Shown here in pieces: positions 32,331-41,196 of a stretch of 51,204 nt of DNA. The DNA lies in NCBI RefSeq assembly GCF_030065885.1, contig NZ_JASJCS010000012.1:1-51204 (forward strand), read 5' to 3'. The DNA comes from Ilumatobacter sp. (GTDB lineage Bacteria > Actinomycetota > Acidimicrobiia > Acidimicrobiales > Ilumatobacteraceae). The translations under genes and the position numbers were made by a program. How positions within the stretch are numbered: the stretch's first letter is position 1; each line of letters opens with the position of its first letter. The notes beneath the pieces are model-generated. The model was not told the DNA's origin. It did not search any database and was given only the letters and a program-made list of their open reading frames with translations.

Positions 32331-32345
32331 CGGGTTCGACCGGGG

Positions 32346-33314
32346 TCAGTCGGCGTCGGGAGAGTGGCCGACGACGTCGCCGCGCCGGAAGACGGTCACC
32401 GGGCCGCTCTCGCTCACCACGATCACGACCGCGTCGGGGTCGTCGTAGCTGTAGCGGCGACCGGACGTGTGGCGGGTGCCGCCGAGGGCTCCGATCGCGG
32501 ACTCGGCCGATGCCGACGGCACCAGCCGAACGCCGAGCTCGGACAGCTCGCCCGCCGAGTCGAACAGCGCCGCCCCGTCGACCTGGGTGAGCACGTGACG
32601 AAGCGGCCCGAGGTCGGTCGGCCGCCCGATCCGCAGGGGCGGTGGATGTGGAAGGCGCCGCTCGCGAGCGCTGGCGCGATCGTCGGAGGGCGCGAACACC
32701 AGCAGCGCCCCGACGCCTCGCGAGCCGAGGTCGTGCACCGCGAACCGCATCAGCTGATCGAGCGCCTCCGTGCCGACATCGCCGAGCCCGCACGTCGCCC
32801 ACGGCAGCCACGTGTCGACCGGCGGCTCGACGTGCCAGCCGAGCCCGTCCCAACGCGCCACGCCGAACGAGCCCGCCAGCCGGATCTCGCCACTCGGATG
32901 GCGCTGCACGACCATCGCGTGGCTGACGTCGGCCAGCACGACGAGGTCGCGTTCCGACCCTGCGGGGCGGTCGAACACGACGAGCGAATCGACGCCGGAC
33001 GCGGTCCGGATCGTCCAGCTGACCAGGCCATCGGCGTAGCGGCGGACCTCGTCGTCCACCGCGTCGGTGGTGGCGCTGGTGACGACGTCGAGCCCGGTTC
33101 GCTCGCTCCACGACTCGACAGGCTGCTCGGGCAACACGAACGACCCGTAGCTCGGCACCCTGCGCTCGTGGCGGGGCGGGCGCAGGGCGTAGTCGATCTC
33201 GTCGACGAGCACGTCGGGCATCGAGGACCGCTCGATCACGCCGATCTGCTCTTCGAGCAGCTCCTCGGTCAACCGCCGGAGACGCCCGGGTGTCACCCGG
33301 CGTGGTGCATCCAT
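32346..33314 (-). CDS. Divergent diadenylate cyclase (DisA_N/DAC domain) protein
   Basis: 322 aa. The C-terminal third is a DAC domain: VDGAALFDSAGEL with the DGA motif at residues 246-248, GGTRHTSGRR at 278-287 in the place of the classical RHRAA, then DAVVIVVSESGPVTVFRRGDV. Such domains join two ATP into c-di-AMP as dimers. The third residue of RHR is Thr here, so activity needs proof, although related DisA_N proteins with RHTS-type motifs and SE/Q.GPVTVF are known to me from other bacteria. Residues 1-200 form an unrecognised N-domain, probably a sensor (VLADVSHAMVVQ, VDTWLPWATCG). It starts at ATG 33314, 7 nt from TAGGAT. Confidence 0.8.
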   Translation of the reverse strand: MDAPRRVTPGRLRRLTEELLEEQIGVIERSSMPDVLVDEIDYALRPPRHERRVPSYGSFVLPEQPVESWSERTGLDVVTSATTDAVDDEVRRYADGLVSWTIRTASGVDSLVVFDRPAGSERDLVVLADVSHAMVVQRHPSGEIRLAGSFGVARWDGLGWHVEPPVDTWLPWATCGLGDVGTEALDQLMRFAVHDLGSRGVGALLVFAPSDDRASARERRLPHPPPLRIGRPTDLGPLRHVLTQVDGAALFDSAGELSELGVRLVPSASAESAIGALGGTRHTSGRRYSYDDPDAVVIVVSESGPVTVFRRGDVVGHSPDAD

Positions 33315-33321
33315 CGATGGG

Positions 33322-33327
33322 ATCCTA
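33322..33327 (-). promoter_or_regulatory. Putative -10 element of the diadenylate cyclase gene
   Basis: TAGGAT on the minus strand, 7 nt before ATG 33314, directly next to the 33329-33350 palindrome. Confidence 0.45.
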
Positions 33328-33328
33328 C

Positions 33329-33350
33329 GGCGGCCTGATGGCAGGCCGCC
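33329..33350. promoter_or_regulatory. Perfect inverted repeat in the divergent promoter region (operator candidate)
   Basis: GGCGGCCTG and CAGGCCGCC pair perfectly over 9 bp around ATGG. For the cyclase gene it covers roughly -13 to -34, the -35/spacer zone. It is 53 nt before the methyltransferase ATG. That position suits a repressor site acting on one or both genes. Confidence 0.5.
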
Positions 33351-33403
33351 GATCTCCACGATTTCTCCAAGACTTCGTGCCGGGGCTCGTTCATGCTGGT
33401 CGA

Positions 33404-34228
33404 ATGAGCGACACGACGACCAACGAACCACGCCACTTCGGGGGGTCGGCCGGCGACGAGAGCCCGGTCGACCGTGGCGAACTGCGGCTCGAAGTGCAGG
33501 CCAAGTACGCGGCGGTGGCACTCGACCCGACCGCGACGTTCCACTTCCACACGGGCCGGGTCGTGGCCGAGCGCTGCCGCTACGACATGGACGCCGTCGA
33601 CGTGCTGCCCGGCGTCGCCGTCGAGTCGTTCGCCGGTGTGGCGAACCCGTTCGAGCTGCGTTCGCTGGAGCCCGGTGAGCACGTCGTCGACCTCGGCTCG
33701 GGGGCCGGCTTCGACTCCTTCCTCGCTGCCCACGCCGTCGGCCCCGAGGGTCGGGTCGTCGGGGTCGACATGACCGACGAGATGCTCGAGAAGTCACGCG
33801 CCGCGACCACCGTGGTCGGCGTCGACAACGTCGAGTTCCGCAAGGGCTTCCTCGAGGACTTGCCGGTCGAGGACGAGTGGGCCGATGTGGTGATCTCGAA
33901 CGGCGTGATCAACCTCTGCCCCGACAAGCACGCGGCGTTCCGCGAGGCCTGGCGCGTACTCGAGCCCGGCGGCGTGCTCCAGTTCGCCGACATCGCCAAC
34001 GGCAACGACGTGCCCGAGGCGGCCCGTCGTGAGATCGACCTCTGGACCGGTTGAATCGCCGGTGGCCTGCCGTGTGCAGGCTGGCAGGAACTGATCGAGA
34101 GCATCGGCTTCGTCGACGTGCAGATCGGCGAGCCCGTCGACACGTTCGGCGGTGCCAGCGGTGAGGCGAACGCCAGGACGTTCGCGGTGAGCGGCTACTG
34201 CTTCACGGCACGCAAGCCGCTCGGCTGA
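33404..34228 (+). CDS. SAM-dependent methyltransferase with an in-frame TGA, candidate selenoprotein (Sec217)
   Basis: 274 codons including an internal TGA at 34052-34054. The N-part has the SAM loop VVDLGSGAGFDSF (94-106), GVDMTDEMLEKSR, VISNGVINLCPDK (Cys172) and WRVLEPGGVLQFADI, the layout of ArsM/UbiE-like methyltransferases. The frame reads IDLWTG-TGA-IAGGLPCAGWQELIESIGF and goes on to a TGA at 34226, completing the expected C-terminal domain. In arsenite-methyltransferase relatives the corresponding residue is a cysteine in a GC(I/V)(A/G)G segment. A hairpin GCCTGC-CGTGT-GCAGGC starts 10 nt after the TGA, where a bacterial SECIS belongs. The GCGNP cysteine of true ArsM is absent (GVANP), so the substrate is open. 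ATG 33404 has CATGCT 6 nt upstream. If UGA is not decoded, the product is a 216-residue truncated protein. Confidence 0.72.
34055..34081 (+). promoter_or_regulatory. SECIS-like hairpin downstream of the in-frame TGA
   Basis: Stem GCCTGC (34065-34070) with GCAGGC (34076-34081), loop CGTGT, extendable by two G-T pairs. The loop begins 16 nt after the TGA and has G at its second position. Both fit the published bacterial SECIS consensus as I recall it (loop 16-37 nt from the UGA, a G in its first two positions). Confidence 0.6.
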
Positions 34229-34250
34229 CGCCCGCGCAGCGACGACCCCG

Positions 34251-34613
34251 TCAGAACTCGATCGCGATCGCCGGCACCTCGTAGCACCACGCGTCATAGG
34301 TGAGCCCGATGTCCGGGTCGCCGCCCCAGCGGTACTTGGCGCCCATCAGGTCGCCGCACAGCCGGCGTTCGGCCGGGTCGGTGATGTCGCGGGCGCGACC
34401 GACCAGCTCGTCCCCGGCCAGCTTGACCGTCACGTCGGGGTGGGCGAGCAGGTTGCGGTACCAGTCGGCGGTCGGCCCGTTGCCCGAGATCAGGTACATC
34501 GTGCCGTCGAGCACCCCGAACCAGATCTCGATCTCGTGCGGCTGCCCGCTGCGCCGCCCGGTCGTGATGATGTCGCAGCACTCGACATCGGCATACGGCT
34601 CGAGCCAGCTCAT
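34251..34613 (-). CDS. Deazaflavin (F420)-dependent nitroreductase-like protein (Ddn family)
   Basis: 120 aa split-barrel protein. CCDIITTGRRSGQPHEIEIWFGVLDGTMYLISGNG is the N-terminal strand set (seen across residues 12-46), followed by ADWYRNLLAHPDVTVKLAGDELVGRARDI, the typical W..NL.anP.v.v..g segment of Ddn-like F420H2 enzymes. Substrate unknown. ATG 34613 is used; GTG 34622 would overlap the mutase stop as GTGA and add three residues. It is co-transcribed with the mutase gene. Confidence 0.85.
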   Translation of the reverse strand: MSWLEPYADVECCDIITTGRRSGQPHEIEIWFGVLDGTMYLISGNGPTADWYRNLLAHPDVTVKLAGDELVGRARDITDPAERRLCGDLMGAKYRWGGDPDIGLTYDAWCYEVPAIAIEF

Positions 34614-34618
34614 CCCGG

Positions 34619-36196
<1,578 letters not shown>

Positions 36197-36202
36197 GCGG
36201 CC

Positions 36203-36208
36203 AGCGTA
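36203..36208 (-). promoter_or_regulatory. Putative -10 element of the mutase gene
   Basis: TACGCT on the minus strand, 6 nt before ATG 36196, consistent with a leaderless mRNA. Confidence 0.4.
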
Positions 36209-36223
36209 CGCCTGTGGGATGGT

Positions 36224-36610
36224 CTACGCCGCTGACGCGACGACGGCGATCTCGACCTTCCACTCCGGGCGGACGAGCGCTGGCACCGTGACGAGCGTTG
36301 AGGCCGCCCGGTGGTTGCCCAGGAACGCGTCGCGGGTCGCCATCACCGGGGCCAGGTCCTCGCCGGCCACGACGTAGGTGGTGACGCTGACGATGTCGGT
36401 CGGCTCCATGGCGGCCTGCACGAGCATCGCCTCGATGTTGCCCCAGACCACCTCGGCCTGCTCGCCGATCGCGTCGGGCACCTCGCCGTTCGTCCGGATC
36501 GGCACCACACCGGACGTGTGGAGCCATCGTGACCGTCCTTCCGAGAGGACGGCGTGGGCGTAGTTGGCGGCGGGCGGCGCGATGCCCCCGGGCTTGATCT
36601 CGCGGTTCAC
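36224..36610 (-). CDS. RidA (YjgF/YER057c/UK114) family protein
   Basis: 128 aa. KPGGIAPPAANYAHAVLSEG and WLHTSGVVPIRTNGEVP open the chorismate-mutase-like fold, and EWKVEIAVVASA ends it with the conserved E(I/V)...A. Canonical RidA has an Arg in an IP..RP/R.cv segment near the C-terminus; here the sequence is VTVPALVRPEWKVEI, which keeps one Arg. The family removes reactive enamines/imines. GTG 36610 is the best start (GAGACT 6 nt upstream). It is divergent from adk and 27 nt upstream of the mutase start. Confidence 0.88.
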   Translation of the reverse strand: MNREIKPGGIAPPAANYAHAVLSEGRSRWLHTSGVVPIRTNGEVPDAIGEQAEVVWGNIEAMLVQAAMEPTDIVSVTTYVVAGEDLAPVMATRDAFLGNHRAASTLVTVPALVRPEWKVEIAVVASAA

Positions 36611-36701
36611 GATCCGAGTCTCGCGCGGGCGCGAACGACTCGCCCAAGATGGGCACTTCGGCCCGATCAGCGCGACCTCGCCTTGTGAGACGATGGCGTC
36701 G

Positions 36702-37343
36702 ATGCGCAAGTACGTGATCATGGGAGTCCAGGGCAGCGGGAAGGGCACGCAGGCCACCCGGCTCGCCGCCGAGTACGAGCTCGAGCACATCAGCGTCGGG
36801 GACATCTTCCGCTGGAACGTGCAGCACCACACGAAGATGGGCGCGCAGGTGAAGCGCGTGATGGACGCCGGGAAGCTCGTCGAGGACGACATGGTCGATG
36901 CAGTGGTGCGCGACCGGCTCGAGCAGCACGACTGGAACTACGGGTTCATCATCGACGGCTTCCCGCGCAACGCGTCGCAGGCGGAGTTCTTCCTCGAGCG
37001 ATACGACATCGACGGCGTCATCAACCTCGACATGCCCGACTCGGAGGTCGAACGCCGGGTGCTCGCCCGCCGCCTCTGCTCGCAGTGCGGCCTCGACTAC
37101 AACCTGATGGCCCACCGACCCGAGATCGAGGACACGTGTGACGTGTGCGGCGGCAAGCTGGTGGCCCGAGCGGACGACAACCCCGAAGCCCTGGCGCAGC
37201 GGCTCGCCGAGTACCACGAGAAGACGTCGCCGGTGCTCGCGCTCTTCGAACGCAAGGAGTTCATCCTCAACGTCGACGCCACGCGCTCGAAGGAAGCGAT
37301 CTACGAAGACATCGTCGCCCAACTTGGGCTGCGGAAGGACTGA
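36702..37343 (+). CDS. adk: Adenylate kinase with zinc-binding lid
   Basis: 213 aa. It interconverts ATP + AMP and 2 ADP. P-loop GVQGSGKGTQ, GDIFRW, FIIDGFPRN and RRLCSQCGLDYN are standard. The lid has four cysteines in two pairs (CSQC and CDVC), the zinc-finger type of lid. The N-terminal ATG is taken at 36702 (GACGAT 7 nt upstream); ATG 36693 would add three residues. It stands alone rather than beside secY, so it may be a second adk in the genome, which cannot be judged here. Confidence 0.93.
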   Translation: MRKYVIMGVQGSGKGTQATRLAAEYELEHISVGDIFRWNVQHHTKMGAQVKRVMDAGKLVEDDMVDAVVRDRLEQHDWNYGFIIDGFPRNASQAEFFLERYDIDGVINLDMPDSEVERRVLARRLCSQCGLDYNLMAHRPEIEDTCDVCGGKLVARADDNPEALAQRLAEYHEKTSPVLALFERKEFILNVDATRSKEAIYEDIVAQLGLRKD

Positions 37344-37360
37344 CCCCGAGCGCCCGGTCT

Positions 37361-37376
37361 GCGCCCCGACGGGCGC
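37361..37376. terminator. Hairpin between convergent adk and NIPSNAP genes
   Basis: GCGCCC and GGGCGC (6 bp each) with a CGAC loop, 17 nt after the adk stop. A competing fold pairs CGCCCG (37351-37356) with CGGGCG (37370-37375). No T-run. Confidence 0.4.
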
Positions 37377-37404
37377 GACGACTCGTCCCCCTCGGCCGAC
37401 CGCA

Positions 37405-37752
37405 TCAGCCGACCTCATCGAGGAACCGGACCGACATGTGGAGGTAGCGGTCCCAGCCAGGGTGGCGTTCGGCCAGTGCCGTCCACTCCGCCGCCTCGCG
37501 CAACCGATCCCACGTCTCCTCGCGCTGCTCCAGATCGTCCCAACGGATCACCCACGTGACATTGGCCGAACCGAGTGGCAACTCCATCGGCGAGGCACCG
37601 GTGATCCGAGGTGGTTCACCGCGGTCGGTCCAGACACCCACGATGTCGAACCACTCGCTCAGGACCGGCAGCGCCTCCTCCCACCACGCGCGGTACTCGC
37701 CGAGGTCTCCGTCGTAGTGGTAGTCGCGGAACTCGAACAGCTTGCCGGTCAT
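37405..37752 (-). CDS. NIPSNAP-family protein
   Basis: 115 aa ferredoxin-like (dimeric alpha-beta barrel) protein. LFEFRDYHYDGDLGEYRAWWEEALPVLSEWFDIVGVW and VIRWDDLEQREETWDRLREAAEWTAL (in pieces) follow the NIPSNAP pattern of a strand with an E/R-rich Y.. segment, a long helix and a W.D...R...w....d..W end. Function is unknown. A Shine-Dalgarno GGAGGGG precedes ATG 37752, and it is divergent from the aldolase gene. Confidence 0.8.
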   Translation of the reverse strand: MTGKLFEFRDYHYDGDLGEYRAWWEEALPVLSEWFDIVGVWTDRGEPPRITGASPMELPLGSANVTWVIRWDDLEQREETWDRLREAAEWTALAERHPGWDRYLHMSVRFLDEVG

Positions 37753-37842
37753 CGGATCCCCTCCGCGATGCTCGTCGGTCGGTCCGAGACTACGCCGCCG
37801 GTCGGCAGCCGGTCCGTGGAGCACCGCTGATGGACCGGTCGA

Positions 37843-37848
37843 TACGAT
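37843..37848 (+). promoter_or_regulatory. Putative -10 element of the class II aldolase gene
   Basis: TACGAT, 6 nt before ATG 37855, consistent with a leaderless mRNA. Confidence 0.4.
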
Positions 37849-37854
37849 CGTTGC

Positions 37855-38682
37855 ATGGCGATGACCGACGACCAGACGACCGCGACCCGCAGCATCGACG
37901 GCGTGCCGCTCACGCCGAAGACCGAGCTGTCGATGCCGCTGCCCGAGACGTTCGACACCGTCGAGGAGGAGCGCACCCATCGCAAGGCCAAGCTGGCCGG
38001 CGCGCTGCGCGTCTTCGGCAAGTTCGGGTTCGGCGAAGGCGTCGCCGGCCACATCACGGTCCGCGACCCCGAGTACCCCGAGTACTTCTGGGTGAACCCG
38101 TTCGGGATGAGCTTCCGCCACATCACGTCGTCCGACCTGATCCTCGTCGACCACGACGGCAACGTCGTGTACGGCAGCAGCCATGTGAACCGGGCCGCCT
38201 TCGTGCTCCACTCCGCCATCCACGAGGCGCGACCCGACGTCGTTGCGGCCGCGCACTCGCACTCGGTGCACGGCAAGGCGTTCAGCTCGCTCGGCATCCC
38301 GCTCGCCCCGCTGACCCAGGACTCGTGCATCTTCTACGAGGACCACACGGTCATCGCCGAGCAGGGCGGCGCCGTGGTGTTCGAGGTCGACGCCGGCAAG
38401 GAGTTCGCCTCGAAGTTCACGACCGGCAAGGCGGCGATCCACCAGAACCACGGTCTGTTCACCGTCGGCGAGACGGTCGACGAGGCGGCGTTCTGGTTCA
38501 TCAGCATGGAGCGGTCCTGCCAGGCGCAGCTGATGGCGATGGCCGCCGGCGACCCGATCGAGATCCGCCACGAGTACGCGAAGTACACCGCCGAGCAGAC
38601 CGGCTTCCATGCGGCCGGCTGGTTCTCCTACCAGCCGATCTGGCAGGAGATCTGCCGTACCGACCCCGAGCTGTTCGACTGA
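37855..38682 (+). CDS. Class II aldolase/adducin-family protein
   Basis: 275 aa. The zinc site is recognisable: AAHSHSVHGKAF supplies two His ligands and IHQNHGLFTVG the third. EGVAGHITVRDPEYPEYFWVNPFGMSF matches the substrate-phosphate loop region (G.n.S.r in L-fuculose aldolases), though its phosphate-binding Ser/Asn are not conserved. That is usual for adducin-like proteins without known aldolase activity. The C-terminus appears complete; the IS110 element lies immediately after the stop. Confidence 0.9.
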   Translation: MAMTDDQTTATRSIDGVPLTPKTELSMPLPETFDTVEEERTHRKAKLAGALRVFGKFGFGEGVAGHITVRDPEYPEYFWVNPFGMSFRHITSSDLILVDHDGNVVYGSSHVNRAAFVLHSAIHEARPDVVAAAHSHSVHGKAFSSLGIPLAPLTQDSCIFYEDHTVIAEQGGAVVFEVDAGKEFASKFTTGKAAIHQNHGLFTVGETVDEAAFWFISMERSCQAQLMAMAAGDPIEIRHEYAKYTAEQTGFHAAGWFSYQPIWQEICRTDPELFD

Positions 38683-38683
38683 A

Positions 38684-39849
38684 GCTCTCATGTCAAGAGC
38701 GACGGCTGTCGGGTGTCTCTGGCCATGGTTCGGTAGATCGCGTTGGACAGGTTCCGCTTGAGGACGCGCATCGCTTCTCGGCGGGTGTGGCCGTTGGCGC
38801 GGGCGTTGTCGTAGATCTCCCGGGCGCGTGGTTCGTAGCGGAGTTGGGTGACGGCGACGCGATGGATCGCGGCGTTGAGGCGCCGGTTGCCGCCTCGGCA
38901 GAGTCGGTGCCGGACGGGTTCGCCGTCGCCTTCGGCGGAGCTGGCCGGGATCGGTGCGGTGCCGTTGAAGCGGGCGAAGCCGGCCGCGGTGAAGCGGCGG
39001 ATGTCACCGACTTCAACGATGATCTCCGCCGCGGCACGAGGCGCGATGCCGACCAGGTCCGTGAGGGTCGACTTGGTCTGGGCGACGAGCTCGGCGAGCT
39101 CGCGGGCGGCGATGCGGTCTTGCTCGAGGACATCGCGCAACATGGCGACCCGATGCTCGATCAGCCGGAGCCGCAACAGCACGGTCTTGTCGGTGACCTC
39201 GGATGCATCGAGTCGGTCGAGCGAGGTGACGCGAGCGCGGATTGTCTTCTTGGCGGGGAGCTGTGACCGGAGCTCTTCGGGGAGCTCGTGAACGAGCGCG
39301 TCGACTTCGCCGAGGAGTTGAACGCGGATCTTGCGCAACGACGTGCGGGCGTTGTGCCACAAGGCGATTCGATCACGAACCGGGTCCGGCTGAGCGGGCT
39401 GGGCGTGCTTGAACGCTCGGGCGAGACGCGGGTTGGTCTGGGTCTCCGCAGCGATGCGATGTGAGTCGAGCCGGTCGGTCTTGCCCTCGTGGCGGCCGCG
39501 TCGGCGTAGCGACGTCTTGTGCGGTGGCACCTCGCGCACATCACCGCCGGCGGCGACGAGGAACTCCGCGAGTGGCCGGCCGAGCCCGCTGGCGCCTTCG
39601 ATGCCCCACCGCTCGACGGTGCCGTGCTCGGTTGCCCACACCAACACCTCCGCGTGGCCGGCGCGGTTGTTGGTGAAGTGGGCGTGGTCGATCTCGCCGC
39701 CGCTTGCGTCGAGCAGGGTGGCGGTGAATGTCTTGCGGTGTGGGTCGATGCCGACGATGTTCGTTGCCGTCATGGGTGGTTGCCTCCAGGTTCTACGTTG
39801 GTGGGAGGAACCGTGCGACACATCCCAGTCGAGTGATCGACGCTCTCAT
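38684..39849 (-). mobile_element. IS110-family insertion sequence (ends tentative)
   Basis: The element contains the IS110-type transposase. GCTCTCAT occurs at 38684-38691, just after the aldolase stop, and again at 39842-39849, 69 nt beyond the transposase start, so these may mark the recombined core at both ends. IS110 elements usually lack terminal inverted repeats, and none was seen. If the element instead extends to about 40030, it would include the 13-nt repeats in the non-coding stretch. Confidence 0.5.
38688..39773 (-). CDS. IS110-family transposase (DEDD recombinase)
   Basis: 361 aa, complete. The N-terminal RuvC-like domain has Asp10 (VGIDPHRK), Glu59 (WGIEGAS), Asp100 and Asp103 (KTDRLDSHRIA). 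The C-terminal Transposase_20 domain has IAPRAAAEIIVEVGDIRRFTAAGFARFNGTAP in pieces and PIPASSAEGD with candidate catalytic Ser278/Ser279. No frameshift or stop interrupts it, so it could be active. The stop at 38688-38690 lies inside the GCTCTCAT repeat, so the gene ends almost at the element's end. ATG 39773 has GGAGGCAA upstream. Confidence 0.93.
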   Translation of the reverse strand: MTATNIVGIDPHRKTFTATLLDASGGEIDHAHFTNNRAGHAEVLVWATEHGTVERWGIEGASGLGRPLAEFLVAAGGDVREVPPHKTSLRRRGRHEGKTDRLDSHRIAAETQTNPRLARAFKHAQPAQPDPVRDRIALWHNARTSLRKIRVQLLGEVDALVHELPEELRSQLPAKKTIRARVTSLDRLDASEVTDKTVLLRLRLIEHRVAMLRDVLEQDRIAARELAELVAQTKSTLTDLVGIAPRAAAEIIVEVGDIRRFTAAGFARFNGTAPIPASSAEGDGEPVRHRLCRGGNRRLNAAIHRVAVTQLRYEPRAREIYDNARANGHTRREAMRVLKRNLSNAIYRTMARDTRQPSLLT

Positions 39850-39928
39850 CAAGTCAGCACGGTTCTCGGTGACCGCGCCGGGGTCGACACTTCAAACGGA
39901 AGACAGCCGCCAGCGTGCTGGTGGCGTC

Positions 39929-40028
39929 GGGATCTCTTTCGAGTCAGACCTCGGCACGGTCACCGACCGTAAGCACCGCCGTCGCGGCGCTCGCGGCATC
40001 AACCAGTCCAGCACTGGGATCTCTTTCG
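39929..40028. repeat. Two direct copies of GGGATCTCTTTCG
   Basis: Exact 13-nt copies at 39929-39941 and 40016-40028, start-to-start distance 87 nt, both followed by (A/G)GT. They may belong to the IS left end or be remains of an older insertion. Confidence 0.5.
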
Positions 40029-40067
40029 GGTGTTCGCCGACCGGCACAGCCGGATCGGCTCCACCTC

Positions 40068-40127
40068 CCGAGCTCGCCATCTCCGCTCCGCTTCGACGCT
40101 CGCCCACCTCCGCGGCGCGACGCGATC
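40068..40127. repeat. Dispersed non-coding repeat, copy 2
   Basis: About 87% identical to 15813-15871 with one single-base gap. It lies 82 nt before the second EamA transporter gene. Confidence 0.75.
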
Positions 40128-40209
40128 AACCGGCCACATGAGCATCTGCGATTGCCTCCGCGAGCCGGCGAGCACCGACCGCCGAACGCAGGCGGGCAAG
40201 AATCGGGCC

Positions 40210-41112
40210 GTGACCCGCGAACGCCGACTTGGTGCGATGCCGCGCAGCCGCGTCGAACGCACCCTGGCGACGGCGCCGCCAGAGGCGCTGTTCGTCCTCT
40301 CTGCGATCTCGCAGTACATCGGCGCGGCGATCGCGGTCACCGTCTTCGACGACGTCGAACCGCAGACCGTCGCGTGGTTCCGCGTGATCGGAGCATCGGT
40401 CGCACTGCTGGCGATCTCGCCGGGCTTCCATCGGAACTGGACGCGCCGCGACCTGATCGGCGCCGCGATCTTCGGCGTCGCCACCGCGTCGATGAACCTG
40501 TTCTTCTACCTCGCGATCGATCGCGTCGACCTCGGCAAGAGCGTGGCCATCGAGTTCCTCGGACCGATCGCGGTCGCGGCTGCAACGACGCGAAACGCAC
40601 GCAACGCCGTCGCCTTGATGCTGGCCGTGACGGGCGTCGTGACGCTCGGCGGCGTCGAGCTCGGCGACAACGCGCTCGGTGTGGTGTTCATCCTGATCTC
40701 GTCCGCGCTCTGGGCGGCGTACATCGTCGTCGGCTCTCGCGTGGCGCAGGTCCGCGACGGGGTGGCCGGCCTCGGCGTCGGGTTGGCGATCGGCACGCTG
40801 TTCCTCACGCCCGTCGGCGCACCCTGGAGCGGGCCGGTGTGGCTCTCCCCCACGCTGCTGTTGCTGTGCTGCGCCACCGGCGTCTTCTCGAACGCGATCG
40901 GCTACGGCATCGACCAGTACGTGCTCCGACGAGTCCCGATTCGCCGCTTCAGCGTGCTCCTCGCCGCGCTCCCCGTGACCGCCGTGATCATCGGGTGGAT
41001 CGCGCTCGACCAGCGTCCCAGCGGCTTGGATCTCGCCGGCATCGCCCTCGTGCTCGTCGGCGTCGCAGTCCAAGAGCGCGACGAGATCCAGGCAGTCCCC
41101 GAACCCAGCTGA
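40210..41112 (+). CDS. EamA-family transporter, RhtA-like
   Basis: 300 aa with about ten membrane segments. SAISQYIGAAIAVTVFDDVEPQTVAWFRVIGASVALL and ATASMNLFFYLAIDRVDLGKSVAIEFLGPIAVAA (in pieces) match the RhtA threonine/homoserine exporter branch, where N.(F)FY.A....PLG.AV.iEF.GPl is diagnostic. GVFSNAIGYGIDQYVLRRVPIRRFSVLLAALPVTAVIIG is the matching second half. Export of amino acids is the likely role. GTG 40210 (AAGAAT 6 nt upstream) is used; ATG 40237 is the alternative. Confidence 0.87.
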   Translation: MTRERRLGAMPRSRVERTLATAPPEALFVLSAISQYIGAAIAVTVFDDVEPQTVAWFRVIGASVALLAISPGFHRNWTRRDLIGAAIFGVATASMNLFFYLAIDRVDLGKSVAIEFLGPIAVAAATTRNARNAVALMLAVTGVVTLGGVELGDNALGVVFILISSALWAAYIVVGSRVAQVRDGVAGLGVGLAIGTLFLTPVGAPWSGPVWLSPTLLLLCCATGVFSNAIGYGIDQYVLRRVPIRRFSVLLAALPVTAVIIGWIALDQRPSGLDLAGIALVLVGVAVQERDEIQAVPEPS

Positions 41113-41196
41113 CGACGCGATCCACGGGTGGTCGAGCGCCGTGTGGCACCCCGGTGCGCTGGGTCCAGGACGCCGCGCCCGATCGCGGATCGCGAC

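Larger units (their letters stand above)
39774..40209. other. 436-nt non-coding stretch between IS110 transposase and EamA transporter
   Basis: No convincing gene. It contains the upstream (left-end) non-coding part of the IS, where IS110 elements encode a bridge RNA; two copies of a 13-nt direct repeat (39929-39941 and 40016-40028); and the second copy of the dispersed 60-nt repeat (40068-40127). AAGAAT lies 6 nt before the GTG of the transporter. Confidence 0.5.

Noticed and set aside
33404..34054. Methyltransferase ending at the first TGA (216 residues), as a truncated gene or frameshift
   Set aside because: The sequence after TGA continues in the same frame with family-like residues, so no frameshift is needed. 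A nonsense mutation remains possible, but the SECIS-like hairpin and the cysteine position make selenocysteine the better reading.
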